Assembly (NCBI GenBank): GCA_017516925.1
Contig: JAFXAQ010000035.1
Span: 1-39,136 of the forward strand
Source of the DNA: Oscillospiraceae bacterium
GTDB taxonomy: Bacteria; Bacillota; Clostridia; Oscillospirales; Oscillospiraceae
Direction: 5' to 3'
DNA: 39,136 nucleotides
Under the pieces are notes generated by a model, which saw nothing but the letters and a program-made list of their open reading frames with translations, had not been told where the DNA came from and did no database searches. The translations under genes and the position numbers were made by a program. Below, one piece after another: positions 15,150 to 23,689 of this stretch; within the stretch, counting starts at the first letter, position 1; every line of letters begins with the position of its first letter.

Positions 15150-16763
15150 TTAACCCCACAAAGCAGACAGCATGGGAATAACCTGCTTCTTTCGGCTCAT
15201 AATCTGGGGCAGGAACACGGTGTTGTCCTTGGGCTGCACAGAAAATGCCTGCTGAATGGTCTCGTCCTGACCCACATACACCAGCTGGGTGCCTTCCAGC
15301 AGCACGTCGGTCAGCATCAGAAGCACCATAGAGAAGCCCTTTTCCTGCCGGGTCGCCTCCATCAGCTTCAAAAATTCCTCTTTTCGCTGGAGCATATTGG
15401 GGCTGTCCACGCAGGTAATTTGCGCCACAGCCAAATCATAGCCGGCAATGTGGAATTCCTTATAGTCAGAGAACAGCAGCTCCCGGGCGGACTTGCCCTC
15501 CACAGATGCAGAGAAAATTTCCTTGCCCAGCTCCTCCAGAGAGACGTTGGCAATTCTTGCCATTCTCTCGGCGGTGCGCTTATCCCGGTCGGTACAGGTG
15601 GGAGATTTGAACATAACCGTATCGGACAAAATTGCCGCCGCCATCATACCCGCCATCTTGGCAGAGGGCATAAGACCCCTGTCCTGGAACATACTGGCAA
15701 TGATGGTGTTCGTAGAGCCCACCGGCTCATTACGTACGTAAATGGGATTGTGGGTTTGGATGTCCGCCAGGCGGTGATGGTCGATAATCTCCAGAATATC
15801 CGCTTCCTCCAGCCCGGGAACGGACTGGGAAATCTCGTTGTGGTCCACCAGCACGACCCGCTTTCTCCGGGGACGGAGCAGGTGGTACCGGGTGAGCACG
15901 CCCACAACCTTTTCTTCTTCATCCAAAATAGGATAGCAGGAATCCCGGAATTGCAGAACCTTTTCACGTACCTCATCCACCCGGTCATCCAGATGGAAGC
16001 AAACCAAATCCTCGGTGCGGCAAATGCTGTCAATGGAAACGGACTGGAAAATCAGCCGGGCAGCCCGGTAGGCATCGTAGGGGGTGGCAATGATGCAGGT
16101 TTCGGTAGGCAGTGTTCGCAGCTCCTCGCTCAGCTCCGCCTGACACAGCACCAGGCAATTTACGTTCATTTCCAGCGCCCGCTTAATCATATCCGGCTGA
16201 TGACCGCAAAGCACAATGCTGTTGCGGCTGTTGAACAGCAAATTCTCCTGCTCCTGAGGCAGGGCAATTGTCACCTCACCGCTGACCATATCTACATTTT
16301 CGCCTGCCTCGTTCAGCACCCGACCGTCCAGAACGGAAAGCAGGTTAAACAGCGGCACCTCCCGGAGCCGGGCAGCGCTGACCATTTCCATATTGTAGCT
16401 GGCTACATTTTCCCGGGACAGCATACCGTAGAGGGTTCCGTCCTCGTTGGTTACCGGCACTGCGGAGATATTTTTCTGCTGCTGCAGAATTTTCCAGCCG
16501 CGACCAACCGTTACCGCTGCGCCCAGCGCCGGGGGCGTATCGTATTCCAGGTCCCGGACCTGGGTGAACATATTGTGGATGCGCTTGGGAGGCTGGAAAC
16601 CAAAGCGGTCCAGCACAATTTGGGTTTCGTCCGATACGTGACCCAGGCAGGCCGCCTCATATTCCCGGTCGCCAAGGGCATTGCGCAAAGCCGCATAAGC
16701 CATTGCCGCCACAATGGAGTCGGTATCCGGGTTTCTGTGTCCGGTTACATAAATAGGGTCCAT
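15150..16763 (-). CDS. manganese-dependent inorganic pyrophosphatase with CBS and DRTGG domains
   Basis: A family II pyrophosphatase, hydrolysing PPi to phosphate. The DHH domain shows HRNPDTDS (residues 9-16), and IDHHR near residue 327 carries the metal ligands. The DHHA2 C-terminal domain completes the active site. Between the two DHH parts (about residues 65-300) lies a regulatory insert with two CBS segments (ISAVPVTNEDGTLYGML and CYPILDEEEKVVGVLTRY) around a DRTGG-like domain. In related Clostridium enzymes this insert senses adenine nucleotides. The length of 537 aa fits this subtype. It heads the operon with holB and ricT. GGAGG precedes the start. Confidence 0.93.
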   Translation of the reverse strand: MDPIYVTGHRNPDTDSIVAAMAYAALRNALGDREYEAACLGHVSDETQIVLDRFGFQPPKRIHNMFTQVRDLEYDTPPALGAAVTVGRGWKILQQQKNISAVPVTNEDGTLYGMLSRENVASYNMEMVSAARLREVPLFNLLSVLDGRVLNEAGENVDMVSGEVTIALPQEQENLLFNSRNSIVLCGHQPDMIKRALEMNVNCLVLCQAELSEELRTLPTETCIIATPYDAYRAARLIFQSVSIDSICRTEDLVCFHLDDRVDEVREKVLQFRDSCYPILDEEEKVVGVLTRYHLLRPRRKRVVLVDHNEISQSVPGLEEADILEIIDHHRLADIQTHNPIYVRNEPVGSTNTIIASMFQDRGLMPSAKMAGMMAAAILSDTVMFKSPTCTDRDKRTAERMARIANVSLEELGKEIFSASVEGKSARELLFSDYKEFHIAGYDLAVAQITCVDSPNMLQRKEEFLKLMEATRQEKGFSMVLLMLTDVLLEGTQLVYVGQDETIQQAFSVQPKDNTVFLPQIMSRKKQVIPMLSALWG

Positions 16764-16813
16764 AATTCGGCCTCCTTAAATCATAATTCCCATTGTTATA
16801 ACAACGCTACTTT

Positions 16814-16842
16814 ATTATATCCTCCAAACGGCAAAATAGCAA
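16814..16842 (-). promoter_or_regulatory. promoter of pyrophosphatase-holB-ricT
   Basis: On the minus strand TTGCTA (16842-16837) and TATAAT (16819-16814) have 17-base spacing. Confidence 0.7.
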
Positions 16843-16854
16843 GAGAAAATACTG

Positions 16855-16883
16855 TTGCTTTTTTTGCATGACAGCGTTAAAAT
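16855..16883 (+). promoter_or_regulatory. galE promoter
   Basis: TTGCTT (16855-16860) and TAAAAT (16878-16883) are 17 bases apart. CAGGAGGT lies just before the galE ATG at 16911. Confidence 0.65.
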
Positions 16884-16910
16884 ATAAGAAATACATCAGG
16901 AGGTACGATT

Positions 16911-17927
16911 ATGGAAGTATTAGTAACCGGCGGCGCAGGCTATATCGGCTCGCACACCTGTGTGGAGCTGTTGAATAAGGGGTATGATGTGATTGTCATT
17001 GACAATCTGTCCAACTCCAATCCGGAAAGCCTGAACCGGGTGCAGGAGCTTACCGGCAAAACCCTTAAGTTCTATGAAGGGGACGTGCGGGACGAAGCGC
17101 TACTGACAAAAATTTTTGAAGAAAACAAGCCGGAGTGTGTCATTCACTTCGCAGGCCTCAAGGCTGTGGGCGAAAGCGTGGAAAAGCCCTGGCTATACTA
17201 CAACAACAACTTGAATTCAACATTGGTTTTAACCAAGGTGATGGAAAAAGTGGGGATGAAGCGGATTATCTTCTCCTCCTCCGCCACGGTTTACACTGCC
17301 GGCAACGAAATGCCTCTGAAGGAGACAAGCCCCACCGGCGGCTGCACCAACCCCTACGGCTGGACAAAGTATATGACTGAGCAAATTCTCTCCGGTATGG
17401 CCAATGCGGATAAGGACTGGAGTGTGTGCTTGCTTCGGTACTTTAATCCCATCGGCGCCCACGAAAGCGGACGCATCGGCGAAGACCCCCGGGGCATTCC
17501 CAACAACCTGATGCCTTACATCACCCAGGTGGCGGTGGGTCGCCGTCCCCATTTGAATGTGTTCGGCAATGACTACGACACACCCGACGGCACCGGCGTG
17601 CGGGATTATATCCACGTGGTAGACCTGTCCAAGGGTCACGTGGCGGCTGTGGACTACGTGTTGAACAACACCGGTTGTGAGGTGTTCAACTTAGGCACCG
17701 GCACCGGCTACAGCGTGCTGGATATGGTGAAAACCTTCCAGGCGGTCAATAACGTACCGGTTCCTTATGTAATTGCCCCCCGTCGCCCGGGCGATATTGC
17801 CACCTGCTATGCAAACCCGGACAAGAGCCGGGAGGTGCTGGGCTGGCAGGCAGAAAAGGGCCTGGCAGAAATGTGCCGGGACAGCTGGAATTGGCAAAAG
17901 AACAACCCCCAGGGGTATGGTGAATAA
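16911..17927 (+). CDS. galE: UDP-glucose 4-epimerase
   Basis: An extended short-chain dehydrogenase that interconverts UDP-glucose and UDP-galactose with bound NAD. The NAD-binding motif TGGAGYIGSHT is at residues 6-16. The catalytic pair YxxxK is seen in NPYGWTKYM near residue 150, with SSSATVY before it supplying the catalytic Ser/Thr. The length of 338 aa is that of bacterial GalE. It supplies activated sugars for surface polysaccharides; no other galactose genes are adjacent. Confidence 0.95.
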   Translation: MEVLVTGGAGYIGSHTCVELLNKGYDVIVIDNLSNSNPESLNRVQELTGKTLKFYEGDVRDEALLTKIFEENKPECVIHFAGLKAVGESVEKPWLYYNNNLNSTLVLTKVMEKVGMKRIIFSSSATVYTAGNEMPLKETSPTGGCTNPYGWTKYMTEQILSGMANADKDWSVCLLRYFNPIGAHESGRIGEDPRGIPNNLMPYITQVAVGRRPHLNVFGNDYDTPDGTGVRDYIHVVDLSKGHVAAVDYVLNNTGCEVFNLGTGTGYSVLDMVKTFQAVNNVPVPYVIAPRRPGDIATCYANPDKSREVLGWQAEKGLAEMCRDSWNWQKNNPQGYGE

Positions 17928-17938
17928 TTTGTTTTTAT

Positions 17939-17966
17939 GCTGCGACAGGTTTATTCCTGTCGCAGC
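17939..17966 (+). terminator. hairpin between galE and lspA
   Basis: GCTGCGACAGG (17939-17949) pairs perfectly with 17956-17966. The following TTGATATAAGG is not T-rich, so it may be a weak terminator, attenuator or mRNA-processing stem rather than a full stop. Confidence 0.5.
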
Positions 17967-17987
17967 TTGATATAAGGAGTATCTTAG

Positions 17988-18464
17988 ATGCAGTATCTGT
18001 TGATGATTTTGGCTGTGGGCGGAATTGTGGCTGCCGACCAGCTGAGCAAGCTTTGGGTGGTAAACAACATCCCGCTGCACACGTATATTCCCGGGCTGAA
18101 GGGGCTGTTTAACCTGACCTATGTGCAAAACACCGGGGCGGCATTTTCCTCTTTTCAGGGGATGCAGTGGCTGTTTGCCTTGATTTTTGCGGTGTTTACC
18201 ATAGGCGTTATCTGGTGCTTTGTGAAGAAAAGTCTGCCCTTTTCCACCTTTGAAAAATGGTGTATCGCTGCTGTTTGGGCAGGGGGGCTGGGCAATATGC
18301 TTGACTGGGTTCGCCTTGGCTATGTGGTGGATATGATCAACCTGGAATTTATGAGTTTTCCGGTGTTTAATGTGGCGGACTGCTTTATTACCTGCGGCTG
18401 CATTTTGTTGATGGCAAGCCTAATCTTCTTTAACCGGGAATTTTGGAAGGACGAAAAGAAATGA
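17988..18464 (+). CDS. lspA: lipoprotein signal peptidase
   Basis: LspA cleaves the signal peptide from prolipoproteins after Lgt has lipidated them. Four membrane helices are visible. NTGAAFS, GYVVDMIN near residue 110 and FNVADCFI near 127 contain the two catalytic aspartates. In the GNxxDR segment the arginine is tryptophan (GNMLDW), a departure at a normally conserved place; the catalytic pair is intact. The length of 158 aa is normal. AAGGAG precedes the start. The stop overlaps the rluD ATG. Confidence 0.95.
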   Translation: MQYLLMILAVGGIVAADQLSKLWVVNNIPLHTYIPGLKGLFNLTYVQNTGAAFSSFQGMQWLFALIFAVFTIGVIWCFVKKSLPFSTFEKWCIAAVWAGGLGNMLDWVRLGYVVDMINLEFMSFPVFNVADCFITCGCILLMASLIFFNREFWKDEKK

Positions 18465-19366
18465 TGTTGTTTGCCGATATTGCCGGGGAACGGCTGGATG
18501 CTTTTTTGGCGCGGAGTGTGGAGAATTTAAGCCGCAGTGGCGCCCAGAAGCTTCTGGAGGAGGGCTGCGTGTTACGAAACGGCAAGCCCGGCAAGAAAAA
18601 CGACAAATTAAATATCGACGATGAAATTTCCGTGACCGTTCCGGAGCCCAAGCCTGTGGATATCGTGCCCACCCAAATGCCGCTGGACATTATTTACGAG
18701 GATGATGATGTGCTGGTGCTGAATAAGCCCAAGGGCTTGGTGGTGCATCCGGCGGCAGGGCATAGTGATGATACCTTGGTCAACGGACTTTTGCACGCAA
18801 TGGGGGACAACCTTTCCGGGATTAACGGCGAGCTTCGCCCCGGCATTGTCCACCGGATTGATAAGGACACCTCCGGGCTTTTGGCGGTTGCCAAAAACGA
18901 TTTGGCGCACACGGTTCTTGCTTCGCAGCTAAAGGATCATACTATGGCAAGAACCTATGAGTGCATTGTCTGCGGCAATATGAAAGAGGACGCAGGCACT
19001 GTGGATGCCCCCATCGGCAGACACCCTACAGACCGGAAGAAAATGTGTATCAACACCCGTAACGGACGCAACGCCGTAACCCATTGGGAAGTGATAAAGC
19101 GCTACCGGGGCTACACCCACCTGCGGTGCCGTCTGGAAACCGGACGTACCCACCAAATCCGGGTGCACCTGTCCTCTATCGGGCATCCTATTTTGGGGGA
19201 TGTGGTCTACGGTCACAAAAAGCCGGAGCTGGGGCAAGCTTCTCAGGTGTTGCATGCAGGAGCATTGTGCTTTAAGCACCCCCGGGACCAGCGCCCGGTA
19301 ATGGTCTTTGCGCCGCTGCCGGACTATTTCACAGAAGTCATTTCAAAACTGGAAAAAAGGGGATAA
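18461..19366 (+). CDS. rluD: RluA/RluD-family 23S rRNA pseudouridine synthase
   Basis: An N-terminal S4 RNA-binding domain (about residues 8-70) is followed by a pseudouridine synthase domain. It carries the catalytic aspartate in GIVHRIDKDTSGL near residue 128 and RTYECIVCG. GRTHQIRVHL near 220 is also typical. By analogy it isomerises uridines in large-subunit rRNA; the lspA-rluD order is common in Firmicutes. The start is ATG 18461, which overlaps the lspA stop. Confidence 0.9.
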   Translation: MMLFADIAGERLDAFLARSVENLSRSGAQKLLEEGCVLRNGKPGKKNDKLNIDDEISVTVPEPKPVDIVPTQMPLDIIYEDDDVLVLNKPKGLVVHPAAGHSDDTLVNGLLHAMGDNLSGINGELRPGIVHRIDKDTSGLLAVAKNDLAHTVLASQLKDHTMARTYECIVCGNMKEDAGTVDAPIGRHPTDRKKMCINTRNGRNAVTHWEVIKRYRGYTHLRCRLETGRTHQIRVHLSSIGHPILGDVVYGHKKPELGQASQVLHAGALCFKHPRDQRPVMVFAPLPDYFTEVISKLEKRG

Positions 19367-19368
19367 CT

Positions 19369-20385
19369 ATGAAATATCTTTTGCCAAATGTGCCTTTTCA
19401 TAAAGCTTGTTTGCATGCCCACTCCAACATTTCTGATGGAAAGTTGTCCCCGGAAGAATTGCGGGAGGAATACAAAGCAAGAGGCTACAGCATTTTAGCC
19501 ATCACCGACCATAGTGTTATGGTGGAGCATCAGGCGCTAAGTCAGCCGGACTTTCTGATGCTGACCGGTGTGGAAATTGATCTGGATATTTACTCAGATC
19601 GTTTTGGGGAGGGTGGTCGCAGAGAGCGGCACTTGTGTCTGATTGGAAAAGACCCGAAAAAGCAGTGGATTCCCTACACAGATCCCCGCCCCATTCCCAG
19701 CAGTGTTCCCTATGAAGCGACAAACGAAATTGCTGGAATGTCCCGGCTGGGCACGACAGAAAATACCAATCTTGTGATTGCGGAATGTAATCGGCAAGGC
19801 TTTTTGGTGATCTATAACCATCCCACTGGTTCCGGTGACAGATACCCGGATTATTGTGACCTTCAGGGGTTGTGGGGTATGGAGTATCGCAACGGTGATA
19901 CCATTGCGCACGGCGCTGACGAAAATAATGGTCGTGTGTATGACGATCTGCTGGACTTGGGGCATCACCTGATGCCGGTTTGCGCTGACGATACCCACGG
20001 CATCATCTCTAAGAGAAACGGCTACCCCACATTGGATATGAACTGGAATATGGTTGGTACAGAAAAGCTGGACTATGACAGCGTTATCGCTGCGCTGGAG
20101 CGTGGCGACCTGTACGCATCCTGCGGTCCGGAGATCACTTCGCTGACCCTGGATGGGGACACGCTGCGCCTTACCTGCTCCCCGGCTGACCGGGTGCAGA
20201 TGTTTTCCAACACCGGCGCCCATGTGTTAGTCCATGGCAATGGCGGTACAGTGACCGAGGCAATCTTTAAAGTTCCGCCAAAGACCAAAGTATACCGGGA
20301 TGCCTATCTGCGCTTTATTGTCACAGCCCCGGATGGCAGCTACGCAGTGACCCGTGCCTACTGGTCTGCCGAGCTGCAACCCTAA
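19369..20385 (+). CDS. PHP domain phosphoesterase
   Basis: The polymerase-and-histidinol-phosphatase (PHP) metal-binding pattern is clear: LHAHSNISDGKLSPEEL near residue 15 (H-x-H), ITDHS near 44, and GVEIDLD near 63. Later metal ligands are YNHP near 145 and CADDTHG near 205. PHP proteins hydrolyse phosphoesters, but the substrate of this stand-alone type is not predictable. A C-terminal beta-rich region of about 80 residues follows. It begins two bases after the rluD stop with AAAGGGG as ribosome site, so it is probably in the same operon. Confidence 0.85.
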   Translation: MKYLLPNVPFHKACLHAHSNISDGKLSPEELREEYKARGYSILAITDHSVMVEHQALSQPDFLMLTGVEIDLDIYSDRFGEGGRRERHLCLIGKDPKKQWIPYTDPRPIPSSVPYEATNEIAGMSRLGTTENTNLVIAECNRQGFLVIYNHPTGSGDRYPDYCDLQGLWGMEYRNGDTIAHGADENNGRVYDDLLDLGHHLMPVCADDTHGIISKRNGYPTLDMNWNMVGTEKLDYDSVIAALERGDLYASCGPEITSLTLDGDTLRLTCSPADRVQMFSNTGAHVLVHGNGGTVTEAIFKVPPKTKVYRDAYLRFIVTAPDGSYAVTRAYWSAELQP

Positions 20386-20399
20386 AGGAGAGCCCAGTG

Positions 20400-21254
20400 A
20401 TGTTTTCTGATGTTTTATTGACAGTGGATTTTGACCGGACGCTGACAGCGCCGGACTCCACAATTCCCCAGAGAAATCTGGACGCAATTCAATTTTTCAC
20501 CCAAAACGGCGGCGCCTTTACTATGAACACCGGCCGCAGCGTGGCAACTTTTTGGAAGTATCTGGACACGCTGCCGGTCAATGCGCCTTTTTTGCTATAC
20601 AACGGCAGCGCCGCCTACGAAAAGGGCGAATTGTCGCTTTTGCGCCCCATTGACCTGGACGTGTGGCAGACTATGGACACCATGCGCAGGCTGTTTCCGG
20701 AAATGAATTTGGAAATTCAGGGCACCCGGGTGCATCATCTGGTAGATACCACCCCGGAAATGGTGGCGCTGTACGAGGCTATGCAGTGGCGCTATGAGCA
20801 TGCAGTTCGTGGAAGCCAAATCGAACCCTTTATCAAATTCGCACTGTTTGGCAACCCCACAGAGCCGACGGTTGCCAATATGTTTACCGGAACACCGGAG
20901 GAGCTGCACAGGTTCGATGAGGCGGAGGAAACCATCCGCCGCCTGTATGGGGATAAGGTGGAGGTGTTCCGGGCTGCGCCCCGGATTATTGATGTCCACG
21001 CAAAGGGTGTTTCCAAGGATAACGCCGCCCGGGCGCTGCAAAAAAAGCTGGGCAGAAAAATTTTGGTGTGCGTTGGGGACGCACGCAATGATATTTCCAT
21101 GCTGGACGGGGCAGACTATGCCTACTGTCCCAGCGACGCGGAGCTGGCGGACCGATATGAAAATGTGTGTGATTGCGCCAGCGGCGCCGTTGCGGACGTG
21201 ATTTATAAAAAAATCCCGGAAATTCTGGGAATTAACCTTGACATTGTGGAATAA
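20400..21254 (+). CDS. HAD-IIB (Cof-type) hydrolase
   Basis: A haloacid-dehalogenase-superfamily phosphatase with motif I DFDRTLT near the N-terminus, where the family usually has DxDGT; the Gly is replaced by Arg. NTGRS (motif II), KGVSKDNA (motif III lysine) and VGDARNDISML (motif IV) follow. Cof-type enzymes dephosphorylate sugar phosphates and similar metabolites. AAGGAG supports either GTG 20397 or ATG 20400. It lies 14 bases after the PHP gene and probably ends the galE/lspA unit. Confidence 0.88.
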   Translation: MFSDVLLTVDFDRTLTAPDSTIPQRNLDAIQFFTQNGGAFTMNTGRSVATFWKYLDTLPVNAPFLLYNGSAAYEKGELSLLRPIDLDVWQTMDTMRRLFPEMNLEIQGTRVHHLVDTTPEMVALYEAMQWRYEHAVRGSQIEPFIKFALFGNPTEPTVANMFTGTPEELHRFDEAEETIRRLYGDKVEVFRAAPRIIDVHAKGVSKDNAARALQKKLGRKILVCVGDARNDISMLDGADYAYCPSDAELADRYENVCDCASGAVADVIYKKIPEILGINLDIVE

Positions 21255-21299
21255 ATGTGCTAATATCTTCTAGCTGAACAGCCGGGAAAGCACAGTTAT

Positions 21300-21373
21300 G
21301 CGGGTGTAGTTCAATGGTAGAACACCAGCCTTCCAAGCTGGATACGCGGGTCCGATTCCCGTCACCCGCTCCA
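21300..21373 (+). tRNA. tRNA-Gly (TCC)
   Basis: The acceptor stem GCGGGTG pairs with CACCCGC and CCA is encoded at 21371-21373. The anticodon loop CTTCCAA between CCAGC and GCTGG gives TCC. TTC-type T loop and D loop are present. Confidence 0.95.
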
Positions 21374-21381
21374 CACCATAT

Positions 21382-21458
<77 letters not shown>

Positions 21459-21476
21459 TTCAGCAAAATTGAATAT

Positions 21477-21553
21477 GGTGGGTATAGTTCAATTGGCAGA
21501 GCACTGGATTGTGGTTCCAGGTGTTGTGGGTTCGAGTCCCATTACCCACCCCA
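21477..21553 (+). tRNA. tRNA-His (GTG)
   Basis: GTGGGTA pairs with TACCCAC. The encoded extra G at 21477 can pair with the C discriminator at 21550, the tRNA-His hallmark. The anticodon loop TTGTGGT between CTGGA and TCCAG gives GTG. CCA is encoded. Confidence 0.95.
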
Positions 21554-21560
21554 TAAAAAC

Positions 21561-21589
21561 AGAGGATACCGTTTGGTATCCTCTCTTTT
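21561..21589 (+). terminator. tRNA operon terminator
   Basis: AGAGGATACC (21561-21570) pairs with GGTATCCTCT (21575-21584), followed by CTTTTT. It ends the tRNA-Gly-Arg-His transcript. Confidence 0.9.
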
Positions 21590-21606
21590 TATATCCGCAG
21601 TTGTGG

Positions 21607-21945
21607 ATGATTTGGTACGAAATGCCGCAAAGAAAACAGTCCGGGGGACACTTCCTTTACCACCAATGGCGCATTCTTGATTTCGGTCTGGACAGAGCAA
21701 AATGCGCGATTATCATTACGGAGCAGCCTCAGGAGGTTTGCAGCAAGCTGTGTGAGATTTTTGGCAGCGGCGCAACCTATCTGGATGCGAAGGGCGGTTA
21801 TTCCAACAAAGAAAAATCTATGATTTATTTTGTCTTAAACCGCTATCAGATTGTTCGTATGAAAGAAACCGTTCACGAGATTGACCCCCTTGCCTACATC
21901 ACAATCAGCGAAGTGGCGGATGTGTTCCCCAGTAATAACAAGTAA
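21607..21945 (+). pseudogene. YitT-family remnant: C-terminal DUF2179 domain only
   Basis: The reading frame matches the soluble C-terminal DUF2179 domain of YitT-family membrane proteins: LDRAKCAIIITEQPQEV, GATYLDAKGGYSNKEK, and the ending IDPLAYITISEVADVF. A complete YitT protein has about 280 residues with several membrane helices before this domain. Those helices are missing, and the frame runs upstream without a ribosome site towards the tRNA terminator. A 5' deletion beside the tRNA cluster explains this best. A functional stand-alone DUF2179 protein starting at ATG 21607 or 21622 is the alternative. Confidence 0.7.
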
Positions 21946-21953
21946 ACGGCACG

Positions 21954-21996
21954 AATAAAGCCCTCGCATATCCCAGAGATATGCGAGGGCTTTATT
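21954..21996. terminator. strong bidirectional terminator
   Basis: AATAAAGCCCTCGCATATC (from 21954) pairs perfectly with 21978-21996 and is flanked by A- and T-rich bases. It serves both the YitT remnant and the minus-strand decarboxylase operon. Confidence 0.9.
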
Positions 21997-22008
21997 TTTA
22001 TTAGTAGC

Positions 22009-22167
22009 TTATTCAGAGAACAGATAATTTACCAGCTTGGTTGCTAGAATGATGATGCCAATCACCACGAAAATCACCAACATACCAACGCCCATATACT
22101 TCAAATTATCGATAAAAGCCATCGGATTAAACTCCAGATTCACGGCAGTATTTGTCAAAAAGTTCAT
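22009..22167 (-). CDS. 52-aa OadG/MmdE-like subunit of the Na+-pumping decarboxylase
   Basis: A very short gene: ATG at 22165-22167, preceded by GGGAGG, and stop at 22009-22011. The product has a single membrane helix in a context like YMGVGMLVIFVVIGIIILA. That matches the N-terminal helix pattern of OadG-type gamma/delta subunits (LMxxGMGxVFxFL). It has almost nothing after the helix. Methylmalonyl-CoA decarboxylase of Veillonella has a comparably tiny epsilon subunit (MmdE, about 55 aa). The gene starts four bases after the beta-subunit stop and is the last of the operon. An assembly or stability role in the complex is inferred from the family. Confidence 0.75.
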   Translation of the reverse strand: MNFLTNTAVNLEFNPMAFIDNLKYMGVGMLVIFVVIGIIILATKLVNYLFSE

Positions 22168-22171
22168 ACAA

Positions 22172-23281
22172 TTAACCTCCCATCAGCTTGGCAGCAATGT
22201 TCAGGATGATACCGCCGGCGATAACCGAGGCGATCTGACCGGAAACGTTGACGCCGATAGAATGCATCAGCAGGAAGTTCTGGGGGTCCTCCTCCTGTGC
22301 CATCTTGTGAACGATACGACCGGACATGGGAAATGCGGAGATACCGGCTGCGCCAATCATCGGATTGACCTTCTTCTTGGAGAACAGGTTCAAAAGCTTT
22401 GCAAACAGCACGCCGCCGGCGGTGTCCACGATAAAGGCAATCAGACCCAGACCCATAATCAGCAGGGTGTCCAGCTGCAGGAACTTATCCGCAGTCATAT
22501 TGAAGGCAACAGAAATGCCCAGGAAGATGGTAATCAGGTTTGCCAGCACGTTCTGGGCGGTGCCGGAAAGACTCTCCAGCACACCGCACTCCCGGATCAG
22601 GTTACCGAACATCAGGAAGCCGATCAAAGCGGTTGCCTGGGGAATAATGGCGGAAGCCACGATGGTGATAATGATAGGGAAGAGGATGCGGGTCAGCTTG
22701 CTGACAGACTTCTGCTCGTAGGGCATCCGGATCAGCCGCTCCTTCTTGGTGGTCAGCAGCTTGATAACCGGCGGCTGAATAACCGGAACCAGCGCCATAT
22801 AGGAGTAGGCTGCCACAGTAATGGCGCCCACATATTGCGAGCCCAGCTTGTTGGCAACAGCAATGGAGGTAGGACCGTCGGCAGCGCCGATGATGGCGAT
22901 GGAGAAGAAGTCCCGGAAGTCGGGGAAGAAGATGCTTGCCATACACAGGGTAAAGAAAATACCGAACTGGGCAGCAGCACCGAAGAGCATCAGCTTGGGG
23001 TTGGACAGCAGAGGACCAAAGTCAATCATTGCGCCGATGCCGATGAACAGCAGCAGGGGGAACAGCTCGTTGGCAATACCTGCGTGATACAGCTCCTGAA
23101 TGGGGCCAACCAGGGCATCGGAGAAGGGAATGTTTACCAGAATGGTGCCGAAGCCCATAGGCAGCAGCAGCGAAGGTTCCATTTCCTTTGCGATGGCTAA
23201 GTACACCAGCAGACAGCCGATGGCAATCATAATCAGGTCATACCGGTCAAAGGCGAGTAAGTTTTGATACAAAATTTCCAT
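22172..23281 (-). CDS. oadB: sodium ion-translocating decarboxylase beta subunit
   Basis: A 369-aa polytopic membrane protein of the OadB/MmdB/GcdB family, which couples decarboxylation of carboxybiotin to Na+ export. Characteristic stretches are GAADGPTSIAVANKLG near residue 142, carrying the aspartate of the Na+/proton site, and GVNVSGQIASVIAGG near the C-terminus. AAGGAGG precedes the start. It lies between the biotin carrier and the 52-aa subunit. Whether the substrate is oxaloacetate, methylmalonyl-CoA or glutaconyl-CoA cannot be read from this subunit. Confidence 0.93.
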   Translation of the reverse strand: MEILYQNLLAFDRYDLIMIAIGCLLVYLAIAKEMEPSLLLPMGFGTILVNIPFSDALVGPIQELYHAGIANELFPLLLFIGIGAMIDFGPLLSNPKLMLFGAAAQFGIFFTLCMASIFFPDFRDFFSIAIIGAADGPTSIAVANKLGSQYVGAITVAAYSYMALVPVIQPPVIKLLTTKKERLIRMPYEQKSVSKLTRILFPIIITIVASAIIPQATALIGFLMFGNLIRECGVLESLSGTAQNVLANLITIFLGISVAFNMTADKFLQLDTLLIMGLGLIAFIVDTAGGVLFAKLLNLFSKKKVNPMIGAAGISAFPMSGRIVHKMAQEEDPQNFLLMHSIGVNVSGQIASVIAGGIILNIAAKLMGG

Positions 23282-23292
23282 AGGAACCCTCC

Positions 23293-23688
23293 TTAGCGAA
23301 TGAAGACCAGGGGTGCGCCGGTTTCCACGGTGGAACCCTTAGACACAGCGACCTGGGAAACGGTGCCGCTTTTGGGAGCCATAATTTCGTTTTCCATCTT
23401 CATAGCTTCCAGCACGCACAGCACGTCGCCTTCCTTAACGGCTTGTCCGTTTGTTACATTCACCTTCAAAATAGTGCCGGGCATGGGGGCGCTGACACAC
23501 TCGCCATCACCGGCAACAGGGGCAGCTGCGGGGGCAGCACTGGGGGCGGCTTCCGCAACGGGAGCCGCCGGGGCAGCGGATACAGCGGGGGCCGGGGCGT
23601 AGGTCTGGAACTCCTGCAGCAGCATAGGCTCTGCCAGCTCTACCTCCACCTCATAGGTGCGGCCGTTCAGGGTTAATTCGTATTTCAT
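23293..23688 (-). CDS. biotin carrier subunit of the Na+-pumping decarboxylase
   Basis: The C-terminal 70 residues are a biotinyl domain with the attachment motif EAMKME; the lysine becomes biotinylated. It starts APMPGTI and ends with VETGAPLVFIR. An Ala/Pro-rich flexible linker (about residues 33-60) connects it to an N-terminal strand segment. It carries the carboxyl group from the alpha subunit to the membrane subunit OadB. It corresponds to MmdC/GcdC. It lies in the operon one base after the preceding gene's stop and 11 bases before oadB. Confidence 0.92.
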   Translation of the reverse strand: MKYELTLNGRTYEVEVELAEPMLLQEFQTYAPAPAVSAAPAAPVAEAAPSAAPAAAPVAGDGECVSAPMPGTILKVNVTNGQAVKEGDVLCVLEAMKMENEIMAPKSGTVSQVAVSKGSTVETGAPLVFIR

Positions 23689-23689
23689 C

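Noticed and set aside
21469-21606. Extension of the YitT frame back through tRNA-His
   Set aside because: The upstream part overlaps the tRNA and its terminator and shows no protein similarity.
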